DNA from: DATKMS01 sp041497995
GTDB taxonomy: Bacteria > Desulfobacterota > Binatia > HRBIN30
Direction: 5' to 3'
Assembly (NCBI GenBank): GCA_041497995.1
Contig: JBGQHM010000302.1
Span: forward strand, 1-8,202
DNA: 8,202 bases
Shown here piece after piece: positions 4,527 through 8,202 of the stretch. Positions within the stretch are counted from its first letter, which is position 1; every line of letters begins with the position of its first letter. A program made the position numbers and the translations under genes. The notes under the pieces were generated by a model. That model searched no databases. It had not been told where the DNA came from and saw nothing but the letters and a program-made list of their open reading frames with translations.

Positions 4527-6833
4527 TCAGCCGATAGCGCACCCGTTCAACGCGTGGGTCGCCGCCGCAATGATCTCGTTGATGGTGAGATCGCCGCTGC
4601 CGTCGGCGTCACCGGCGGGGCAGGCTGAGAGCGGGGCGTTGCCGAGAGCAATGTTCACCATGGTGGTGAGCTCGGTCACGGTGACATCGCCGCTCCCGTC
4701 GCAGTCGCCGACGCATAGAACTGTTGTGGCCGTTGGGGTCGGCGTTACCGTCCTTGTTGGTGTGCCTGGCGGTGGTGCGGTGGTTGGCGGTGGAGTGCCC
4801 GTGGACGTCCTACTCGGCGTTGAGGTCGGTGTTGCCGTCGTTGTCGCTGTTGGCGTGCTTGCCACCTGCTCGATGTCGAAGACTCCGCCGCCCCATGTGC
4901 CGGCGTAGAGCCTGCTCGGTGTACTGGCGAGTGTGAGGACGAGGGTGGCAGTCAAGCCGGTGTTGGCGGGGCTCCAGCTGGCGCCGCTGTCGGTGCTCTC
5001 GAAAACGCCGCTGCCCCATGTGCCGGCGTAGAGCGTGGTCGGGGTGCTGGCGTTGATGGCGAGCGCGTACACAAGGGTGGCAGGGAGCCCAGTGTTGACG
5101 GGGCCCCAGCTCCCGCCGCTGTCGGTGCTCTGGAAGACGCCGCCGTCATCTGTCCCGGCGTAGAGCGTGGTCGGGGCACGGGGGTTGATGGCAAGGGAGA
5201 AGACAACAGTGGCAGGTAGGCCAGTGGTGGCGGGGCGCCAGCTGCCGCCGCCGTCGGTGCTCTGTAAAATGCCGTCGCCATCTGTTCCCGCGTAGAGCGT
5301 GCTTGGCATGCTGGGGTCGATGGCGAGTGCAAAGACAAAGGTCGCACTCAGGCCGGCGTTGGCGGGGTTCCAGCTGCCGCCGCCGTCGGTGCTCTTGAAG
5401 ACGCCGTCGCCCCAGGTCCCGGCGTAGAGCGTGCTCGGGGCGCTGGGGGTGATGGCAAGCGCGGAGATAACAGTGGTAGGCAGGCCGGTGTTGGCGAGGC
5501 TCCAGCTGCCGCCGCTGTCGGTAGTCTCGAAGAGGCCGCCGCCCTCTGTCCCGGCGTAGAGCGTACTCGGGGTGCTGGGGTTGATGGCGAGCGCGGCGAT
5601 CGAGGTGGCAGAGATGCCGGTGTTGGCGGGGCTCCAGCTGCTGCCGCTGTCGGTGCTCTGGAAAACGCCGCTACCATCGGTCCCGGCGTAGAGCGTACTC
5701 GGGGCGCTGGGGTCGACGGCGAGCGCGAAGACAAGCGTGGCAGTCAGGTCGGTGTTGGCGGGGCGCCAGTTGCCCCCGCTGTCGGTGCTCTGGAAGACAC
5801 CGCCGTCATCTGTCGCGGCGTAGAGCGTGCTCGGGGTGTTGGGGTCGACGGCGAGCGCGAAGACAAGGGTGGCGGTGAGGCCTGTGTTGGCGGGGCGCCA
5901 GCTGCCGCCGCTGTCGGTGCTGTGGAAGACGCCGCCGCCCTCTGTCCCGGCGTAGAGCGTGCTCGGGGTGGTGGGGTTGATGGCGAGTGCGGAGAGCGCA
6001 AATGAGGTGGCGGGCAGACCGGCGTTGGCGAGGCGCCAGCTACTGCCGCTGTCGGTGCTGTGGAAGACGCCGCCGCCCTCTGTCCCGGCGTAGAGCGTGC
6101 TCGGGGCACTGGGGTCGATCGCGAGCACGGAGACTACTGTGGCAGGCAGGCCGGCACTGGCGGGGCGCCAGCTGCCGCCGCTGTCGGTGCTCTGGAAGAC
6201 GCCGTCCTCTGTCCCCGCGTAGAGCGTGCTCGGGGTGTCGGGGTTGATGGCGAGCGCAAAGACAAAGGTGGCAGGCAGGCCGGCGGTGGTGGAACTCCAA
6301 CTGCCCCCGCCGTCGCTGCTCTGGAAGAGGCCGCCGCCCCATGTCCCGGCGTAGAGCGTGCTCGAGGTGCTCGGGTTGATCGCGAGCGCGAGGACGATTG
6401 TGCCAAGCAGGCCAGTGCTGGCGGGGTTCCAGCTGTCGCCGCTGTCGGTGCTCTTAAACACGCCGTCGCCCCATGTCCCGGCGTAGAGCGTGCTCGGGAT
6501 ACGGGGATTGATGGCGAGCGTGGAGACAACGGTGGCAGGCAGGCCGGTGCTGGCGGGGCTCCAGCTGCCGCCGCTGTCGGTGCTTTTGAAGACACCGCCG
6601 CCACCGGTTCCGGCGTAGAGCGTACTGGGATTGCTGGGGTCGATCGCGAGCGCGGGGAGGTGGCCGCCTTCAGGCCCGTGGCTTGTCCAGAGGTTCGTGC
6701 CGGCCTGCGCCAGGTGCGCGCTGCAGATTGCGAGAACCGTGCACGCGACAAGTGCGGTTGCTCTGAGCCCTCCGAGTGTCCCTGGAGACCGTGCCTCGAT
6801 AAGCGGTCCGGGGCGGAGACGACTCGAAAGCAT
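4527..6833 (-). CDS. Secreted Asp-box (BNR) repeat beta-propeller protein with C-terminal dockerin-like EF-hand module
   Basis: Seen: 768 residues from the ATG at 6833. A signal peptide ends in the hydrophobic stretch ATALVACTVLAICSA, with likely cleavage after AQA (about 42-44). Residues 61-633 are 13 tandem repeats, normally 44 residues, of the form ALAINPxxPSTLYAGT, then GGGVFxSTDSGGSW, then xPANTGLPAT. Each has the Asp-box S-x-D-x-G-x-x-W. A shortened 14th copy spans about 634-653. A Thr/Pro linker (660-706) leads to two EF-hand loops, D710-E721 and D742-E753, flanked by C707, C711, C738 and C765. Family knowledge: Asp-box repeats form propeller blades in sialidases, GH74 enzymes and Ycf48-like proteins; paired EF loops resemble dockerin type I. 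The Asp-boxes alone do not prove enzyme activity, and I see no catalytic residues I could name. Inference: an exported binding or scaffold protein. The start is moderately sure: in-frame ATGs at 6914 and 7004 would add a long polar lead, and none has a good ribosome site. Confidence 0.87.
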   Translation of the reverse strand: MLSSRLRPGPLIEARSPGTLGGLRATALVACTVLAICSAHLAQAGTNLWTSHGPEGGHLPALAIDPSNPSTLYAGTGGGGVFKSTDSGGSWSPASTGLPATVVSTLAINPRIPSTLYAGTWGDGVFKSTDSGDSWNPASTGLLGTIVLALAINPSTSSTLYAGTWGGGLFQSSDGGGSWSSTTAGLPATFVFALAINPDTPSTLYAGTEDGVFQSTDSGGSWRPASAGLPATVVSVLAIDPSAPSTLYAGTEGGGVFHSTDSGSSWRLANAGLPATSFALSALAINPTTPSTLYAGTEGGGVFHSTDSGGSWRPANTGLTATLVFALAVDPNTPSTLYAATDDGGVFQSTDSGGNWRPANTDLTATLVFALAVDPSAPSTLYAGTDGSGVFQSTDSGSSWSPANTGISATSIAALAINPSTPSTLYAGTEGGGLFETTDSGGSWSLANTGLPTTVISALAITPSAPSTLYAGTWGDGVFKSTDGGGSWNPANAGLSATFVFALAIDPSMPSTLYAGTDGDGILQSTDGGGSWRPATTGLPATVVFSLAINPRAPTTLYAGTDDGGVFQSTDSGGSWGPVNTGLPATLVYALAINASTPTTLYAGTWGSGVFESTDSGASWSPANTGLTATLVLTLASTPSRLYAGTWGGGVFDIEQVASTPTATTTATPTSTPSRTSTGTPPPTTAPPPGTPTRTVTPTPTATTVLCVGDCDGSGDVTVTELTTMVNIALGNAPLSACPAGDADGSGDLTINEIIAAATHALNGCAIG
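4935..6653 (-). repeat. Tandem coding repeats, 13 units with a 132-bp period
   Basis: Thirteen complete units of the BNR gene lie head to tail. Eleven are 132 bp (44 codons), the fourth is 129 bp (43 codons) and the fifth 138 bp (46 codons). On the plus strand the recurring landmarks are CCGGCGTAGAGCGT (from TLYAG) and CCGCTGTCGGTGCTCT (from STDSGGS), each about once per 132 bp. The similarity extends to synonymous positions, so the units are related at DNA level and not only as protein. A truncated 14th unit (about 4875-4934) follows, in which TLASTPSRLYAG lacks the INPxx part. Confidence 0.92.
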
Positions 6834-6850
6834 GACGAAGCACCGTAGAG

Positions 6851-6878
6851 CACCGGTTGCCCCGCGGCAACGATGGTG
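6851..6878 (-). repeat. Imperfect inverted repeat in the presumed leader of the BNR-repeat gene
   Basis: GTTGCC (6856-6861) pairs with GGCAAC (6866-6871) around the four-base loop CCGC. Outside a small internal loop, CACC (6851-6854) pairs with GGTG (6875-6878), giving ten base pairs. On the minus strand it would fold in the mRNA just upstream of the ATG at 6833, leaving 17 bases between stem and start codon. No Shine-Dalgarno sequence is seen there. It may affect translation or be chance. Confidence 0.35.
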
Positions 6879-6987
6879 ATCAACTGCGACGCGATTTGCG
6901 GTAGGCCGATGCATGATAGTTCGCGCGTTCCTGGAGGATGAATTGCAACTTGCGGGCGAGGGATAGCCGGAGGTAAACCTTCCACTG

Positions 6988-6994
6988 AAGGGAG
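6988..6994 (+). promoter_or_regulatory. Ribosome binding site of the second secreted-protein gene
   Basis: AAGGGAG lies ten bases before the ATG at 7005, slightly further than usual. It supports that ATG, which directly opens a typical signal peptide, over the later in-frame ATG at 7065. Confidence 0.55.
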
Positions 6995-7004
6995 ACTCGG
7001 CCAT

Positions 7005-8202
7005 ATGAGAACGCTGGCTGCACTTCTGCTGACGCTCGGCGCGGCGGTCATGGCCGTCAGAGCCACCGCACGGCAGGGTACCACGATCCCGCCGCCACCG
7101 CCGCCGCCAGGGCCGGAAGTTTTCGGTACAGTGCGCTTACCCAACGGCATACTGGCCGATATGAATCGTTCAACGCTGGAGCGCTTCGCTGCGTTGGTGG
7201 CCGAGGAGGCCGAGGCGCTCACGAGTGCGAATGTGCGCGTCGTCGGACGCAACGTGAGCGTGCAACTGTCGCTGCGGCGTGGCGACGGCACCGTGCAAGC
7301 ACTGGAGACCTCTTTCACCAACGACCAAGGCCAGTTTCTGATTGATCTGCCCGCCGGCACCAGTGAAGACACCTGTCGGTTCATTGTGTCGGTGGGGAGT
7401 GGCCCCACGCTGACGCGGGCGTTCGTCTACAGCACGATGGAGCCCATCATCGTCGACTACGCCAGCGAGACGACCGTTGCGCTGATTCTGGGTCAGGTGC
7501 AGCAAGGGGCGGATTTCTGCGGGTTCTCGGCCGGAGAGATTCGGTCGTTGGTGAATTGCATCCGCACGCTGCCGGGTGATGTGACCGCGGCGAACGTGTT
7601 CGAGACCAACCACAACGCGTTGCTGCTCGCCGCGAACGCCCTGCAAGCGGGCGGGGTATGCTTCAGTAACGCAACGCCGGGGGCGACTGTCACGCCGGCA
7701 CTCATCACCACGCCGACACCAACACCCGTCGCACCGCCATGCGTCGGTGACTGCGGTGCCAATGGCGCGGTGACCGTTGATGAAATCGTCCGCCTGGTGA
7801 ACATCGTGCTCAACGGGGAGACCAGTTTGAACACGTGCCCTGGTGCCGCGCAGTGGTGCAACGGTCCGTTGGGCATTGAAATCACGTGCGTCATTGGGGC
7901 AGTGAACAACGCGCTCAGTGGATGCCCACTATCAACTTCGACGCCGAGTCCGACACCGCTCCCGCTTGAGGCTCCCTGTACTTCGAGTCTGGAGTGTGAG
8001 TCGGCCTACTGCATCGACGGTCGCTGTTGCAACCTTTGCCTCTCTGAGACTCTCCCGTGTGCGTGTGACGGCACCGAGATTCCGTATCCCACGCCCCTGC
8101 CCGGAGATATCCCGGAGTCCTGCGATAGGGGTCGTAACCTTGGTCCCGGTCTGTGGGTGCAAGACTACGATGCTTGCCGTTGTCTACCGCGGTGTTTCCT
8201 CC
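7005..8202 (+). CDS. Secreted multidomain protein with dockerin-like module and cysteine-rich tail, C-terminus outside window
   Basis: Seen: 399 codons without a stop from the ATG at 7005 to the window end, so the gene is incomplete. The signal peptide is MRTLAALLLTLGAAVMAVRATA, with cleavage likely near residue 22, and a run of seven prolines follows (29-35). Residues about 75-160 look like a beta-sandwich: NVSVQLSLRRGDG, then FTNDQGQFLIDLPAGT, then CRFIVSVGSG, resembling carboxypeptidase-regulatory or Big-type domains. SETTVALIL (154-162) opens a helical part to about 215. A Thr/Pro linker precedes CVGDCGANGAVTVDEIVRLV (246-265), an EF-hand module ending ALSGC (303-307). The tail has many cysteines, as in CESAYCIDGRCCNLC. 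Inference: an exported, disulfide-rich surface or extracellular protein. EF loop 1 (D248-E259) has Gly at position 3 and loop 2 lacks a recognisable D-x-D-x-D/S-G pattern, so calcium binding is doubtful. It is divergent from the BNR gene, which carries the same kind of module with intact loops. I do not recognise a named family. Confidence 0.85.
   Translation, partial: MRTLAALLLTLGAAVMAVRATARQGTTIPPPPPPPGPEVFGTVRLPNGILADMNRSTLERFAALVAEEAEALTSANVRVVGRNVSVQLSLRRGDGTVQALETSFTNDQGQFLIDLPAGTSEDTCRFIVSVGSGPTLTRAFVYSTMEPIIVDYASETTVALILGQVQQGADFCGFSAGEIRSLVNCIRTLPGDVTAANVFETNHNALLLAANALQAGGVCFSNATPGATVTPALITTPTPTPVAPPCVGDCGANGAVTVDEIVRLVNIVLNGETSLNTCPGAAQWCNGPLGIEITCVIGAVNNALSGCPLSTSTPSPTPLPLEAPCTSSLECESAYCIDGRCCNLCLSETLPCACDGTEIPYPTPLPGDIPESCDRGRNLGPGLWVQDYDACRCLPRCFL

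Larger units (their letters stand above)
6834..7004. promoter_or_regulatory. Divergent intergenic region between the two secreted-protein genes
   Basis: Assuming the BNR gene starts at 6833, this 171-bp stretch separates two divergent genes and must carry both promoters. On the plus strand TTGCGG (6950-6955) and TAAACC (6974-6979), 18 bases apart, form only a weak candidate pair. On the minus strand I see no clear pair. A 10-bp imperfect inverted repeat lies at 6851-6878. If the BNR gene used the ATG at 6914 or 7004, much of this region would be coding. Confidence 0.45.

Noticed and set aside
4935..6653. Regularly spaced repeats as a possible CRISPR array or integron-like element
   Set aside because: The period is 132 bp, the units are similar along their whole length and the reading frame is continuous, with Asp-box motifs. 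These are coding repeats.
6060..6848. Plus-strand open frame (262 codons) with regular repeats opposite the BNR gene
   Set aside because: Its periodicity mirrors the 132-bp coding repeats on the other strand. It has no start context, signal peptide or recognisable domain.
6834..7004. In-frame N-terminal extension of the BNR protein to an ATG at 6914 or 7004
   Set aside because: It would add a polar, Arg-rich lead of 27 or 57 residues before the signal peptide, and the 7004 start would abut the divergent ATG at 7005. Kept as an alternative because the 6833 start also lacks a ribosome site.
6134..7408. Long minus-strand open frame (424 codons) overlapping both secreted-protein genes
   Set aside because: It is an off-frame reading of the repeats (Ser/Pro/Arg/Ala-rich periodic text) continued antisense through the 7005 gene. 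The frame at 4527-6833 has the Asp-box motifs and signal peptide.
7493..7909. Minus-strand open frame (138 codons) opposite the second secreted protein
   Set aside because: The plus strand frame from 7005 has a signal peptide, linker and EF-hand module and stays open for 399 codons; this one is its antisense shadow.

Overview
The window is GC-rich bacterial chromosomal DNA with five protein-coding genes (two cut by the window edges) and no RNA gene, mobile element or CRISPR array that I can support. The two secreted proteins carry a C-terminal pair of EF-hand loops flanked by cysteines (pattern CVGDCxGxGxVTVxEL...LxGC) after a Thr/Pro-rich linker. From memory this dockerin-like module is abundant in Candidatus Binatota/Binatia and related deltaproteobacterial metagenome genomes, so I infer that kind of organism. 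This is an inference, not a database result.

Layout. 1-226 (-): N-terminus of a polytopic membrane protein, probably a GT-C glycosyltransferase of the DUF2029/GT87 type. 227-504: non-coding, with several inverted repeats. 505-3714 (-): a 1069-residue protein of unknown function with about ten membrane helices, an uncharacterised middle domain and a TPR-type C-terminal half. 3715-3985: divergent promoter region. 3986-4507 (+): a GreA/GreB-family transcription factor with an unusually short coiled coil. 4508-4526: a 19-bp convergent gap with no terminator hairpin. 4527-6833 (-): a secreted protein with 13 full and one split copy of a 44-residue Asp-box (BNR) repeat, a Thr/Pro linker and a two-loop EF-hand module. 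6834-7004: divergent intergenic region. 7005-8202 (+, runs off the end): a second secreted protein with a beta-sandwich-like domain, a degenerate EF-hand module and a cysteine-rich tail.

The genes do not form an evident operon. They lie mostly in divergent or convergent pairs: TPR protein/Gre factor divergent, Gre factor/BNR protein convergent, BNR protein/second secreted protein divergent. The two secreted proteins are the likeliest functional partners, because both carry the same type of C-terminal module and share one intergenic region. Points most worth following are the short-armed Gre protein with a possible leaderless promoter, the repeat count and split-blade ends that suggest two seven-bladed propellers, and the unassigned membrane-TPR fusion.
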